DNA of 61,960 bases from Aphanocapsa lilacina HA4352-LM1 (GCA_019359725.1 JAHHGR010000020.1:1-61960), one strand, 5' to 3'; shown: positions 44,049-53,376, numbered from the stretch's first letter. Notes: generated by a model not told the origin, from the letters alone. Translations and numbers: made by a program.

Positions 44049-44738
44049 ATGTCCCCCATCCGCGTAGTTCTGGTAGAAGATCACGACCTCACCCGCGCCG
44101 GGATGCGCATGACGCTTCAGCAGCACGACAGCGTACAGGTGGTGGGCGAGGCGGCGAACGGCCAAGACGGATTGAAGCTCATCTACAAAGAAAAACCCGA
44201 CATCGCCATCGTTGATATTGGCCTGCCGGATATCGACGGTATCGAGGTGACCCGCCGCCTCAAAGCCGAAGACCCCGAGGTGCGGGTGCTGATTCTCACC
44301 CTGCGCGACAACGACCAGACGGTACTTGCCGCCTTTGCCGCCGGGGCCGATTCGTACTGCATGAAGGACATCGGCTCGGCGGACCTGTTCGCGGCTTTGC
44401 AGACCACCCGCGAGGGCCATTCCTGGATCGATCCATCCATCGCCCGCACGGTGCTGGGGCAGATCGGCAGCCAGCCCGCCGCTGGAACCAGTACCGTGCA
44501 GATCAACGCCGCCGAACCCGAGTTCACCCAGATCCTCGAAGCCTCGCCCCTGACTGAGCGCGAACTGGAGGTGCTGCAGCTGATTGTCGAGGGCCGCTCC
44601 AATCAGGATATTGCCGACCAGCTTTACATCACCGTGGGCACCGTCAAGACCCACGTGCGCAATATCCTCAGCAAGCTGTGCGCCGACGACCGCACCCAGG
44701 CGGCGGTGACCGCGCTGCGCGCCGGGCTGGTGCGTTAG
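44049..44738 (+). CDS. NarL/LuxR-type response regulator (Rre1/Ycf29-like)
   Basis: The 229-residue protein has a receiver domain (1-120) with E10/D11, phospho-acceptor D56, T84 and K106 all conserved. The LuxR-type HTH (about 160-225) reads LTERELEVLQLIVEGRSNQDIADQL...GTVKTHVRNILSKL. The overall sequence recalls cyanobacterial Rre1/Ycf29 regulators; that equivalence is tentative. ATG 44049 begins right at the receiver fold; earlier ATGs at 44013 and 44016 would add an unlikely extension. No kinase gene is adjacent. Confidence 0.88.
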   Translation: MSPIRVVLVEDHDLTRAGMRMTLQQHDSVQVVGEAANGQDGLKLIYKEKPDIAIVDIGLPDIDGIEVTRRLKAEDPEVRVLILTLRDNDQTVLAAFAAGADSYCMKDIGSADLFAALQTTREGHSWIDPSIARTVLGQIGSQPAAGTSTVQINAAEPEFTQILEASPLTERELEVLQLIVEGRSNQDIADQLYITVGTVKTHVRNILSKLCADDRTQAAVTALRAGLVR

Positions 44739-44803
44739 AACCCCTTCCTGTAGTGCCAATTTGCCCGAGCACGCTACAATTAGCGGAACGTGAGCAGGTG
44801 GCC

Positions 44804-46477
44804 ATGCAGGAACGCTTTCCCAATCAGTTTCCACAGCCGGGGGCGGCCAAGCCGATCGGTACTGTTGTACAGGGATCGCTCAGTGAAGGGCTCGAAGTCC
44901 GGCTCAGCCCGGAAGTTTCGGTCGAAGAGATGCGCGTGGGCAAGTTCTGCGTCGTCTACGGGCGACGGACGCGCTTTTTCTCGATGCTCACCGACGTCAC
45001 CCTGGGCACCGCAAGCCCCAAGATTCTGATGAACCCCCCGGCCCCGGAGGACGATTTTCTCTTCGAGGTGCTCTCAGGAACAAGCACCTTCGGCACCGTG
45101 CAGCTCACGCCGATGCTGATGTTCGAGACTGTGAACGGCCAATCGGAACTGCGGCCGGTCAAGACGATCCCTTCGCACTTCTCGCAGGTGCACGAGGCGA
45201 CTTCCTACGATTTTCAGATGGTCTTCGGCTCCGAGGAAAACCCCGACAAGAAAAACTTTTACGTCGGGATGCCCCTCGACATGGACGTGCCGGTCTGTCT
45301 TGATCTCGAGCGCTTTGTCGAGCGCTCCAACGGCATCTTCGGCAAATCGGGCACCGGCAAGTCATTTCTGACCCGTCTGATTCTTTCTGGGGTGATCAAG
45401 AAAAACGCCGCCGTCAATTTGATCTTCGACATGCACTCGGAATACGGCTGGGAAGCGGCCAAGGAAGGTAAGGAAGCTTCCACCGTCAAGGGCTTGCGCC
45501 AGCTGTTTCCGGGCCACGTGCAGATGTACACCCTCGATCCGGATTCCACCCGCAGGCGCGGCGTGCGCGACGCGCGGGAATTGTTTATTTCCTACGATCA
45601 GATCGAAGTCGAAGATCTCTCGCTCATCCGAGGAGAGCTGAACCTTTCGGAGGCGAGCATCGAGAACGCCAATATTCTTCGCCACGAGTTCCAGCGCGGC
45701 TGGATCGGTGCGCTTCTGTCGATGAGCGGCGGCGAGTTGCAGGAATTGTGCGAATCGAAAGGAGCGCACTACGGCTCGACAATTGCCCTGCAGCGCAAGC
45801 TGCTCAGGTTGCAGGATCTGCGCTACATCAAGCCGGTGTGTCCGGCCAACTATATTGGCGAGATTCTCGATCACCTCGCGGCGGGCAAGAACGTCGTCAT
45901 CGAATTTGGTTCGCAAGGGTCACTGCTCAGTTACATGCTCGCCGCCAATATCCTCACCCGCCGCATCCACGAAGCTTATGTGCGCAAGGCCGAGCTTTAT
46001 TTGCAGACCAAAAAGCCCACCGACAAGCCGCGCCAGCTCATCATCACCATCGAGGAAGCGCACAAATTTTTGGACCCCAAGACCGCCCGCCAGACAATCT
46101 TCGGAACAATCGCCCGCGAGATGCGCAAGTACTTCGTGACGCTGCTGGTGGTCGATCAGCGCCCTTCAGGCATCGACAACGAGGTGATGAGCCAGTTGGG
46201 TACCCGGATCACCGCTCTATTAAATGACGACAAGGACATCGACGCGGTCTTCACCGGTGTTTCCGGCGGCCAGACCTTGCGCACGGTGCTCGCCCAACTC
46301 GACCCGAAGCAGCAGGCCCTTGTGCTTGGCTACGCCGTGCCGATGCCGGTGGTGGTGCGCACCCGCAGCTACGACGAGCAATTTTATAAAGAAGTGGGTT
46401 CTCCAGACCCGGCTGAGATGGGCGATGAGGAGCTGTTTCGGGAAGCGGAACTGGCCAATCAAGATCTGGGGTTTTAA
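44804..46477 (+). CDS. HerA-like ATPase (DUF87)
   Basis: The 557-residue protein has an N-terminal HAS-barrel-like beta region (about 15-100) and a FtsK-HerA superfamily ATPase core with Walker A GKSGTGKS (180-187), Walker B in LIITIEEAHKFL and an arginine-rich motif after VDQRPSGID. HerA-like ATPases translocate DNA with the nuclease NurA in archaea; the cyanobacterial proteins' role is unclear. No NurA gene is adjacent. A TACAAT hexamer at 44775-44780 could be its -10 element. It overlaps the convergent CGNR gene by four bases. Confidence 0.85.
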   Translation: MQERFPNQFPQPGAAKPIGTVVQGSLSEGLEVRLSPEVSVEEMRVGKFCVVYGRRTRFFSMLTDVTLGTASPKILMNPPAPEDDFLFEVLSGTSTFGTVQLTPMLMFETVNGQSELRPVKTIPSHFSQVHEATSYDFQMVFGSEENPDKKNFYVGMPLDMDVPVCLDLERFVERSNGIFGKSGTGKSFLTRLILSGVIKKNAAVNLIFDMHSEYGWEAAKEGKEASTVKGLRQLFPGHVQMYTLDPDSTRRRGVRDARELFISYDQIEVEDLSLIRGELNLSEASIENANILRHEFQRGWIGALLSMSGGELQELCESKGAHYGSTIALQRKLLRLQDLRYIKPVCPANYIGEILDHLAAGKNVVIEFGSQGSLLSYMLAANILTRRIHEAYVRKAELYLQTKKPTDKPRQLIITIEEAHKFLDPKTARQTIFGTIAREMRKYFVTLLVVDQRPSGIDNEVMSQLGTRITALLNDDKDIDAVFTGVSGGQTLRTVLAQLDPKQQALVLGYAVPMPVVVRTRSYDEQFYKEVGSPDPAEMGDEELFREAELANQDLGF

Positions 46478-47034
46478 GCGCCCGTCTCTTCGGCGCGCTG
46501 ACGTTTGCGAAAACGGCGCACCTTCATCAAATTGGCGCAACCGTCGTCACACCAGCGCTTGCCGCAACATTTGCTCTCGTCGAAGAAGACCCAGCGACAA
46601 TCTGGATTCTCGCAAATCTTGATGCGCCGCAGGTCGCCCGTGCCCAACAGTTCAGCGAGCGACGAGGCGATCTCCGCCAGCACCCAGTGCCAATCCTGGC
46701 AGACAGGCGTCAACTGAAGCCGGTAGCCCTCCTCCCCGCAACAGACGAGCCGACGGCTGGTAGGGGCTCCCTGCAACACCCTATTGAGGGCATCGAGGTC
46801 GGCGGCGGTCGGCGGCTCTCCCGCCGCAACCGCATCGACAATCCGCCGTAGCAGATGCCTCAGCTGTACCAGCGACTCCAGTTCGCCGCCGTCGGGAGCT
46901 TCGACCGCTGCGAGGCCCCAGCGGTTGAGAAAGCGCGTCAGCCAATCGGGATCGCTCAGCCGATCCTCGCTGCGCCCACCGCCGCAGTGGTCGTGCCGCT
47001 CGCTGTTGATCAGCTCAAAACAGAGGACATCCAT
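46474..47034 (-). CDS. CGNR zinc-finger protein (ABATE/DUF1470)
   Basis: The 186-residue protein has an N-terminal ABATE-type helical domain (NRWGLAAVEAPDGGELESLVQLRHLLRRIV) and a C-terminal CGNR zinc finger. The metal ligands lie in CENPDCRWVFFDESKCCGKRWCDDGC, here reading CCGKRWC rather than the usual N-R-x-WCS. Members are putative stress-related transcription regulators. It ends inside the HerA-like gene's stop region (four-base convergent overlap). Confidence 0.85.
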   Translation of the reverse strand: MDVLCFELINSERHDHCGGGRSEDRLSDPDWLTRFLNRWGLAAVEAPDGGELESLVQLRHLLRRIVDAVAAGEPPTAADLDALNRVLQGAPTSRRLVCCGEEGYRLQLTPVCQDWHWVLAEIASSLAELLGTGDLRRIKICENPDCRWVFFDESKCCGKRWCDDGCANLMKVRRFRKRQRAEETGA

Positions 47035-47232
47035 TCACAAGTAACGTGGTAAAATTAGGTTGACGGTTACGAGTTGAGCGTTTACGATGCTTGTGTAACC
47101 ACCTTAGTATTTTTTGGGCGTTACGGCTAGCGGCCTTCGGTTTGACGCCCAACCCAGACTGCTACCCCGCGCCGCCTCGACGCTGCCTTGCGCGACGGTG
47201 CCGTTTGGCTGTTGTCCTTCTGGAGAATTGTG

Positions 47233-47529
47233 ATGCATCTCAAGCTGGCGAAGCTGACCCATTACCTCACGCAGTGGACGATTTTCTTTTTGCTGGCCGT
47301 CGCCATCTGGATTTACCAGACCTTGTTTTTGCAGCCGGTGAAATTGCCCCCTGTGGCCCCGCAAAGCCAGGTGGTCACTCCTCCCGAGCGCGATAGCGAC
47401 CTGCGCGATCCCGAATATGTGGTCACGCCGCGCGGTACCTTTGCCCGCTACCGCATCGGCAACGAGCACTTTTTCTACCGCGACGGCAAACTCGTGCGCC
47501 AGTCGCCCGTGTATTTGCCAAAGCTGTAG
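47233..47529 (+). CDS. hypothetical single-span membrane protein (98 aa)
   Basis: ATG 47233 follows GGAG by eight bases. A short cytoplasmic start (MHLKLAKLTHYLTQW) precedes one helix (TIFFLLAVAIWIYQTLFL), then a Pro-rich segment and a small polar domain (GTFARYRIGNEHFFYRDGKLV). No family recognised. It is followed 42 bases later by the ferredoxin gene. Confidence 0.7.
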   Translation: MHLKLAKLTHYLTQWTIFFLLAVAIWIYQTLFLQPVKLPPVAPQSQVVTPPERDSDLRDPEYVVTPRGTFARYRIGNEHFFYRDGKLVRQSPVYLPKL

Positions 47530-47571
47530 GGTGCCAGGAGGTTACATTGGACTGGCCGCGAGGGCCGCACG

Positions 47572-47937
47572 ATGTCGCCTGTTCCCATCCAGATTTTTGC
47601 CTGCCAGAATCGCACCTGCCGTCGCGACGGCAGTTCCACCGTGCTCGCCGCGCTCCAGAGCGAACTGACCCGCTGCGGGTTGAGCGCCCAGGTGGAGTTG
47701 CAGGCCACCGGATGCCTCAGCCAGTGCGGCAACGGTCCGATGCTGCTGGTGGTGCAGACCGCCACCGGCCAGCAGATCTGGTACGACCGGGTGCGGCCCG
47801 AGGAAATACCGCTGGTCGTCCGCCGGCACCTCATCGAGGGCAAGCCGGTCACCGACATGCTCTACCGTGTCAAGCATCCAAAGCGTTCTTTTCCGGAGTG
47901 GTCGCCCCTACCACCCCCCTGGCATACCTCCCCTTGA
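47572..47937 (+). CDS. 2Fe-2S thioredoxin-like ferredoxin
   Basis: The 121-residue protein carries the shethna/NuoE-like thioredoxin-fold ferredoxin pattern. Cluster ligands C11 and C16 (CQNRTC) and C48 and C52 (TGCLSQCGNGP) are present, spaced as in (2Fe-2S) ferredoxin-domain proteins. Cyanobacterial members are of uncertain partner. GAGGG seven bases upstream supports ATG 47572. A good AGGAGG at 47536-47541 serves no in-frame start. Confidence 0.88.
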   Translation: MSPVPIQIFACQNRTCRRDGSSTVLAALQSELTRCGLSAQVELQATGCLSQCGNGPMLLVVQTATGQQIWYDRVRPEEIPLVVRRHLIEGKPVTDMLYRVKHPKRSFPEWSPLPPPWHTSP

Positions 47938-48004
47938 GCTGGGGCAACCATAGAATGTTTTGATGTAATTTGGCTCAAAACATTTAACTTAGACAATGGA
48001 CTTT

Positions 48005-48146
48005 TGATACCGTGGAGATGGCTGGGGAGTAGCCGCCCGCGCTTGCGGGGCAGTCGGTCGTCAACCCGAAGCGTTTGCTTCCGGTCGATTGCAAGTGCCG
48101 AGGCACGATTGGCGAGACCACCACGACGAAAACTGCCGTGGGGTCT
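48005..48146 (+). ncRNA. yybP-ykoY (Mn2+) riboswitch candidate upstream of terC
   Basis: The region has both hallmark internal-loop sequences of the yybP-ykoY aptamer: GGGGAGTAGCC (48024-48034) and GGCGAGACCA (48111-48120), separated by hairpin-forming DNA. Closing P1 is CGTGG (48011-48015) with CCACG (48121-48125). The 3' half can instead pair with CGTGGGGTCT (48137-48146), giving a competing stem with AGACC(A)CCACG (48115-48125). This is a clear ON/OFF switch. The gene 43 bases further on is a TerC-family protein, the classical target of this manganese sensor. Boundaries are approximate. Confidence 0.8.
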
Positions 48147-48188
48147 GCCTGTCAGATTCGCTACCTGCGGTCACTGCTGGAGGTAAAT

Positions 48189-49151
48189 GTGGATTCTTTG
48201 TGGATCTGGATTGGTTTCAACGCTTTTGTGCTGGCGATGCTTGCCCTCGACTTGGGGGTGTTTCACCGCAAATCCCATGCGGTTTCTTTCAAGGAGGCTC
48301 TCACCTGGAGCGGCGTCTGGGTCGCTCTGGCGATGGTCTTCAACGTCGGACTCTATTTCTGGTTGGGACCGGAGCCGGCGCTCGAATTTTTTACCGGATA
48401 CCTGATCGAAAAATCGCTGAGCGTCGACAATATCTTTGTGTTCGTGCTCATCTTTTCGGCCTTCAGCGTACCGGCCATCTATCAGCATCGGGTGCTCTTT
48501 TGGGGAGTGCTGGGGGCGCTGGTGATGCGCGGCATCTTGATCTTCGCCGGTGCGGCGCTGCTGAAGGAGTTTCACTGGATCATCTACATCTTCGGGGCGT
48601 TTCTGGTGTTCACCGGCATCAAGATGGCCTTTCCCGAAAAAGAAGAAAAGGACATCACCCAGAACCCGGTGCTCAAGCTGGTGCGTCGGCTGATTCCGGT
48701 CAGCGACAACTACGTCGAAGATCGCTTTTTCATTCGCAGAGCGGGTCAGTGGGTGGCCACCCCGCTGTTTCTGGTGCTGCTGGTGGTGGAGACTACCGAT
48801 CTTATCTTCGCGGTCGACTCGATCCCGGCCATCTTTGCAGTCACAACCGATCCGTTTATCGTTTACACCTCGAACGTGTTCGCCATCCTCGGTCTGCGCT
48901 CGCTGTACTTCGTGCTGGCCGATGTGGTGGGCAAGTTCCACTACTTGAAGCTGGCGCTGTCGGTCATTCTGACTTTTGTCGGCACCAAGATGCTGCTCAT
49001 CGACATCTTCAAAATTCCGATTGCCGTCTCGCTGTTGGTGATCGTGAGCGTGCTGGCCGTTGCGGTTGTCGCTTCGATCATGCGCGCCCGCCTGCTCGAC
49101 AAGGAGCGCGAGCGCCAGGAGCGCGAACTGGCGCTTGACCGGCGCGAGTAG
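48189..49151 (+). CDS. TerC-family membrane protein (metal exporter, Alx-like)
   Basis: The 320-residue protein has nine or so helices with the TerC/Alx signatures FFTGYLIEKSLSVDNIFVFVLIF and VVETTDLIFAVDSIPAIFAVT, whose acidic residues coordinate the transported metal. GTG 48189 has GGAGG five bases before it. Members such as Alx and MeeF export Mn2+ and the upstream riboswitch candidate supports this. A long charged C-terminal tail (about 295-320) follows the last helix. Confidence 0.93.
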   Translation: MDSLWIWIGFNAFVLAMLALDLGVFHRKSHAVSFKEALTWSGVWVALAMVFNVGLYFWLGPEPALEFFTGYLIEKSLSVDNIFVFVLIFSAFSVPAIYQHRVLFWGVLGALVMRGILIFAGAALLKEFHWIIYIFGAFLVFTGIKMAFPEKEEKDITQNPVLKLVRRLIPVSDNYVEDRFFIRRAGQWVATPLFLVLLVVETTDLIFAVDSIPAIFAVTTDPFIVYTSNVFAILGLRSLYFVLADVVGKFHYLKLALSVILTFVGTKMLLIDIFKIPIAVSLLVIVSVLAVAVVASIMRARLLDKERERQERELALDRRE

Positions 49152-49169
49152 GCGCCTGCAGATTGCTAT

Positions 49170-49202
49170 GCGGCCAGGAGATTTTGCTTCTGGCCGCTTG
49201 TT
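49170..49202. terminator. hairpin between terC and the RCK channel gene
   Basis: A perfect 8-bp stem GCGGCCAG/CTGGCCGC (49170-49177 with 49190-49197), extendable by two pairs, is followed by TTGTT. It lies between convergent genes and probably terminates terC transcription. Confidence 0.7.
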
Positions 49203-51234
49203 ATTCGGGAAAGATGCCGGTGTTGGACACTCCAGGGTCGCTCAGGACACGGGCATTCATACCGACGCGCTCCAGTTCGCCCACCAGGCGGTGGGCCTGG
49301 TGGCGGTAGAGGGGGCAGGGCAGCGGACCCGGAAGCATCTCCAGCCAGTGGGTGGCCTCCGGGATGCTGCAACCGCAGATGCGCACCAGCATGTAGGTCG
49401 CCTCGCGCCGGATGTCCTCGGCGCGAGGTGGGTTTGCCGACACGCGCCAGCTGGCCGGGTGGGGATCGCCCTGTTCGATGCGCCTGAGCGCTTCGAGGCT
49501 GGCAAGGACCACCAGCCGGTCGCCCGGGTCGAGGCGGGCGTCAAACGGCGGCATCCATTCCGCTGGTTGCGCCGGTTTCTGGTGCAACAGCGCCACGACG
49601 TCGTAGCCGAAAGCAATCCGCGAAAGGATCTGGCCCGCCAGTGTGTCGCTTGTTTCGATGCGGTATTCGGTCACCAGCACCGTCTGCTCTCCCAGCCGGA
49701 ACAAATCGAGCACCTTTTCACCGAAGGCCGCACCCACGAATGCCTCGGCGGCAAGATTGTAAGCATTTAAGATCTTTGCCCCCGGCAATAGTTCGGTGAG
49801 GTTGGCGCTGAAGCGTGGGTCGGAGGTGTCCAGCACCAGCCTCGCCCCTGGGTTGTGCTCCTGGGCCATCAGTCCCACTTCGAGATTGACCAGTTCATCT
49901 TCGGTGGCGACTACAACGCTGCGGGCGCTCTCCAGGCCCAATTCACCCAGCACCGCCATCGGCTCGCCCACCACCACCGGCAGCTGGGGCAGGTCCGCGG
50001 CATCGAGGCCATCGCTGTCCACACCGACCACGGGTTGCCCCAGTTCGAGCAGATAGCGGGCGATGCGGCGGCCGATGGCCCCCAGGCCGATGACGACGAT
50101 GTGATCGCGCCGGGGAGCGGCGGGGCGGCGGGAGGCAAACTGAAAGCGCGAGACCAACAAGCTCTGGGTGATCAGCGCGTAGAGCACCCCTACGAAGGCA
50201 GCCCCAGCCAGGGTGAGCAGGAGGCTGAACAGCCGCAGCCACCAGGGAAATACTTCTTTGGGCTGGATCTCACCAAACAGATCGCCGTAGCCGCCCAACA
50301 GAAGGATCGCCGTGGTGTAGAAGCTGTTTTCGGGGCCAATCGCCGGGTCTGCCAGCCAGAAAAGCCCCGATCCCAAAGCGAGCAGTACCAGGACCGTCAG
50401 GACGCTGACCAACACGACTCTGGTGGCCTGCCGCCGCTCCGAGCGCCACAGTTTCTCGGCGGCAGTTTTGAGCTTGCGGACCACCACACCAAACGTCACT
50501 TCCAGGCGCCTCGCCGCGGCCATCGAGCGAAAATCCGGGCCTTCCGCCTCCGCCACCTCGACCCAGGTGACCATTTTTTCGGCTTCGAGCATTGCCTGCG
50601 GATCCCAGTCGTAAAAGTTGGGGGTCGACCCGTAATCGAGGACCCGCCGCAGGCGGCTGTTGAGCTGATGGACATAGCGGTATCCGGCCCAGTACGGCTC
50701 GGCGGGCCGGTAGAGACGGCGCACCACCCGCAACAGCTGGCCGTCAAGGGAGAATAGTCCCGCCGTGCCGTCGTCCATTGCCGCAAGGGCAAAGGCCGGT
50801 GCCGGCAACTGGTTGGCTTCGAAGGCGGCAAAATTACCTAGACGCTCTGCCAACAGCGCGTTGAGGTTCTGCTTGCCCGAGCGCAGTACCAGGCGTACGC
50901 GGGGGTTGAGCCTGCGGGCTGCGAAAGCTGCTTCAATGTTGACTTTCTCGTCGCTAGTCACCAACAGCACGCTGCGGCAGCGGTGGATGCCAGCCTTCTC
51001 GAGCACCGTCGGCTGCAGACAATCACCTACCACCAGTGCTTCGAAAGCCTCCGGCAATCCGGGCACTTCCCAAGATCCCGGCGCGGCACGATCGATAGCC
51101 ACGACCCGCACGCCAAAATCTTTGAAGGCCGCCGCGCACTGCTGCCCAAAGCTGCCCAGGCCGCAAACCAAAAATCGATCCAACCCGGGGGGATCGTCGT
51201 GATAGTGGCGATTGTCGTCCGCCTGTCCACTCAT
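49201..51234 (-). CDS. potassium channel-like protein with two RCK/TrkA-N domains (RCK-2TM-RCK)
   Basis: The 677-residue protein starts with a Rossmann TrkA-N domain (FLVCGLGSFGQQC, about 21-33). It has two membrane helices around 275-300 and 330-370 flanking a pore loop with G314-G-Y-G-D318, a variant of the TVGYGD filter. A second TrkA-N domain follows (IVVIGLGAIGRRIA) with two TrkA-C-like regions toward the end. It is likely a K+ channel or conductance regulated by NAD(H)/nucleotides on both sides of the pore. Having an RCK domain before the pore is unusual for simple channels. Confidence 0.82.
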   Translation of the reverse strand: MSGQADDNRHYHDDPPGLDRFLVCGLGSFGQQCAAAFKDFGVRVVAIDRAAPGSWEVPGLPEAFEALVVGDCLQPTVLEKAGIHRCRSVLLVTSDEKVNIEAAFAARRLNPRVRLVLRSGKQNLNALLAERLGNFAAFEANQLPAPAFALAAMDDGTAGLFSLDGQLLRVVRRLYRPAEPYWAGYRYVHQLNSRLRRVLDYGSTPNFYDWDPQAMLEAEKMVTWVEVAEAEGPDFRSMAAARRLEVTFGVVVRKLKTAAEKLWRSERRQATRVVLVSVLTVLVLLALGSGLFWLADPAIGPENSFYTTAILLLGGYGDLFGEIQPKEVFPWWLRLFSLLLTLAGAAFVGVLYALITQSLLVSRFQFASRRPAAPRRDHIVVIGLGAIGRRIARYLLELGQPVVGVDSDGLDAADLPQLPVVVGEPMAVLGELGLESARSVVVATEDELVNLEVGLMAQEHNPGARLVLDTSDPRFSANLTELLPGAKILNAYNLAAEAFVGAAFGEKVLDLFRLGEQTVLVTEYRIETSDTLAGQILSRIAFGYDVVALLHQKPAQPAEWMPPFDARLDPGDRLVVLASLEALRRIEQGDPHPASWRVSANPPRAEDIRREATYMLVRICGCSIPEATHWLEMLPGPLPCPLYRHQAHRLVGELERVGMNARVLSDPGVSNTGIFPE

Positions 51235-51294
51235 CGCCCGTTGCCGTCGGGGGTGACCGCTTCAGCCTAGCAGCGAGCGGGGAAGCAAGAACTG

Positions 51295-53376
51295 CTAAGT
51301 GGTGGCCCGACAGCGCTCCGAGCGGTGCCCCAGGTTCGCCACCAGGGCGACCAGTTCGATAGGCTCGGCGGGTTTGTTCAAAAAAGCATCGATCCCGCTT
51401 AAAAAGGCACGCGCGCGGTCCCTGGCAGTGGCGCAGGCGGTGACCGCGAGCACCGGCAGCGTCTGATTTTGGGCGTGCAACGCTGCAAGCAGCGCGTAAC
51501 CTTCCTTGCCGCCCACGCCCAGATCGACAATCAGTACATCCGGCCTGAGCCGTTCGAGCAGTCCAAGGGCTGCACTCGCCGATTCGGCAGTCATCACTTC
51601 GGCCTTGCAGCCATGGAGCACTTGCTGAATGGCCCGGCGGGCCTGGAGGTCGTTGTCCACCACCAGCACGCGCAGGCCCGCAAGCCAGTCGGCCGCCTCC
51701 GGGGGCAACTCCTCGGTGGAGAACACTTCGGCAGCATCGCGCGGCGATTCGCTGATGCCAATGCGCACCGGCATCAGCGGCAGGCGCACGGTGAAGGTTG
51801 CCCCCTGGCTCTGGCCGAGGCTCTGGACCTGCACGGAGCCGCCGTGGATCTCGACGATGTGGCGCACCAGCGACAGGCCCAACCCCAGTCCGCCGTGCAG
51901 GCGGGTGCTGCTGCCGTCCGCCTGGCGAAAGCGCTCGAAGATGTAGGGCAAAAATTCGGGGCCGATGCCGATACCGGTATCGGCCACGGCGATTTCAACG
52001 GCGTTGGCGACGCAGCGCATCGACACTTCGATGCGGCCATCGGGTGGTGTAAATTTGACAGCGTTCGAGAGCAAGTTAACTACTGCCTGCAGCAGACGCC
52101 TGCGATCGCCCGACACCAGTTCCGCACTCGGATCGAGCCTCAGATCGAGACGGATGCGTTTGGCCTCCGCGGCCGTGCGCTGGCCGGCTATGGCCGTCGA
52201 GATCACCTCGGCCATCTCAACCGGCTGGACATCAAGGTTGAAGGTGCCCGCAGCGATGCTCGACATGTCAAGGAGGTCTTCGATGAGCTGGGCCTGGGCC
52301 AGGGCGTTGCGCTCGATAATCTCGACGGCGCGCCGGGCGGTCTCGGTGTCGAGGCGACCCCGGCGCAACAACGCGGCAAATCCGAGGATGCCGTTGAGCG
52401 GTGTGCGCAACTCGTGGCTCAAGGTGGCCAGAAACTCGTCTTTGAGGCGGTTGTTCTGCTCGGCCAGCTCGCGGGCGCGCTGCTCGCGCTCGAGCAACGC
52501 CTGACGCTCCTGCCCGGCGCGCCGCTGCTCGGTGACATTTCTCTGGACCGCAATAAAGTGGGTGAGCTTGCCTATCCCATCGCGCACCGGCTGGACCTCG
52601 ATCGCAAGCCAGTACTGATCGCCGTTTTTGCTGTAGTTGAGAATTTCGACGGTATAGCCCTCGCCCTTTTGAAGGCGCTCGCGCATATACGCCACCGTTG
52701 CCGGGTCGGTCTGTGGTCCCTGTAGCAGCGCCCCCGGGTTGCGACCGCGGACTTCATCGAGGGTAAAGCCCGTCAGGGCGGTGAACCCTGCGTTCACCCA
52801 GACGACGCGGCGCTCGACATCGGTGATCACCACGGAGTTGTTGGTGAGCTGGGCAACGGCTGCCAGCGTCGGCAGGTCGGCATCGCCGCCGCTGAGCAGT
52901 TGTTCGAGGCGCTGTCGCTCCTGCTCAAGGCCAGCCAGCCGCTCCTCGACGAGCCGGCCTGCGGTCACGTCGTGGGTGACCATGGCGTAGCCGGACACCT
53001 GTCCATGGGGGTTGCGCAGGGCGCTGAGCACCACCTCGGCCCAGAAGCGGCTACCGTCGGGCCGCACTCGCCAACCCGTCAGCGCGATGCGGCCCTGGAG
53101 GCGCGCTTCTTCGAGGTCCTGCGTGGGCCGTCCCCGCTCGCCCTCCTCGCGCGGATACAGACAGCTGAAGTGTCGGCCAAGGGGAGTCCCTGCGCACAAG
53201 CGCTCGGCTCCGGCGCTGCAACCGACGATCAGACCTTCTCCATCGAGAGTCAAGATCGTGTAATCCTCGATATCGTCGATGAGCAGACGCAAACACTCCG
53301 ACAGACTGATGCTTTCCTCGTCGCTTGGGGCTTCGGCGGTTGTGTCGTGGCATGGTTGCTCCTGCGGGCCTGCCAT
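51295..53376 (-). CDS. PAS-PAS hybrid histidine kinase with C-terminal receiver
   Basis: The 693-residue cytoplasmic protein has two PAS domains (about 35-145 and 170-290), a coiled linker, HisKA with phospho-acceptor H321 (LATLSHELRTPLNG), HATPase_c (N, G1, G2 boxes at about 430-530) and a receiver domain (about 575-690) with D618. PAS 2 resembles LOV domains (QGPQTDPATVAYMRERL and the GDQYWLAIEVQPVRD end). However, the flavin-binding Cys of GRNCRFLQG is absent (GRNPGALLQG), so a LOV photocycle is unlikely. No HPt or response regulator lies next to it. Confidence 0.9.
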   Translation of the reverse strand: MAGPQEQPCHDTTAEAPSDEESISLSECLRLLIDDIEDYTILTLDGEGLIVGCSAGAERLCAGTPLGRHFSCLYPREEGERGRPTQDLEEARLQGRIALTGWRVRPDGSRFWAEVVLSALRNPHGQVSGYAMVTHDVTAGRLVEERLAGLEQERQRLEQLLSGGDADLPTLAAVAQLTNNSVVITDVERRVVWVNAGFTALTGFTLDEVRGRNPGALLQGPQTDPATVAYMRERLQKGEGYTVEILNYSKNGDQYWLAIEVQPVRDGIGKLTHFIAVQRNVTEQRRAGQERQALLEREQRARELAEQNNRLKDEFLATLSHELRTPLNGILGFAALLRRGRLDTETARRAVEIIERNALAQAQLIEDLLDMSSIAAGTFNLDVQPVEMAEVISTAIAGQRTAAEAKRIRLDLRLDPSAELVSGDRRRLLQAVVNLLSNAVKFTPPDGRIEVSMRCVANAVEIAVADTGIGIGPEFLPYIFERFRQADGSSTRLHGGLGLGLSLVRHIVEIHGGSVQVQSLGQSQGATFTVRLPLMPVRIGISESPRDAAEVFSTEELPPEAADWLAGLRVLVVDNDLQARRAIQQVLHGCKAEVMTAESASAALGLLERLRPDVLIVDLGVGGKEGYALLAALHAQNQTLPVLAVTACATARDRARAFLSGIDAFLNKPAEPIELVALVANLGHRSERCRATT

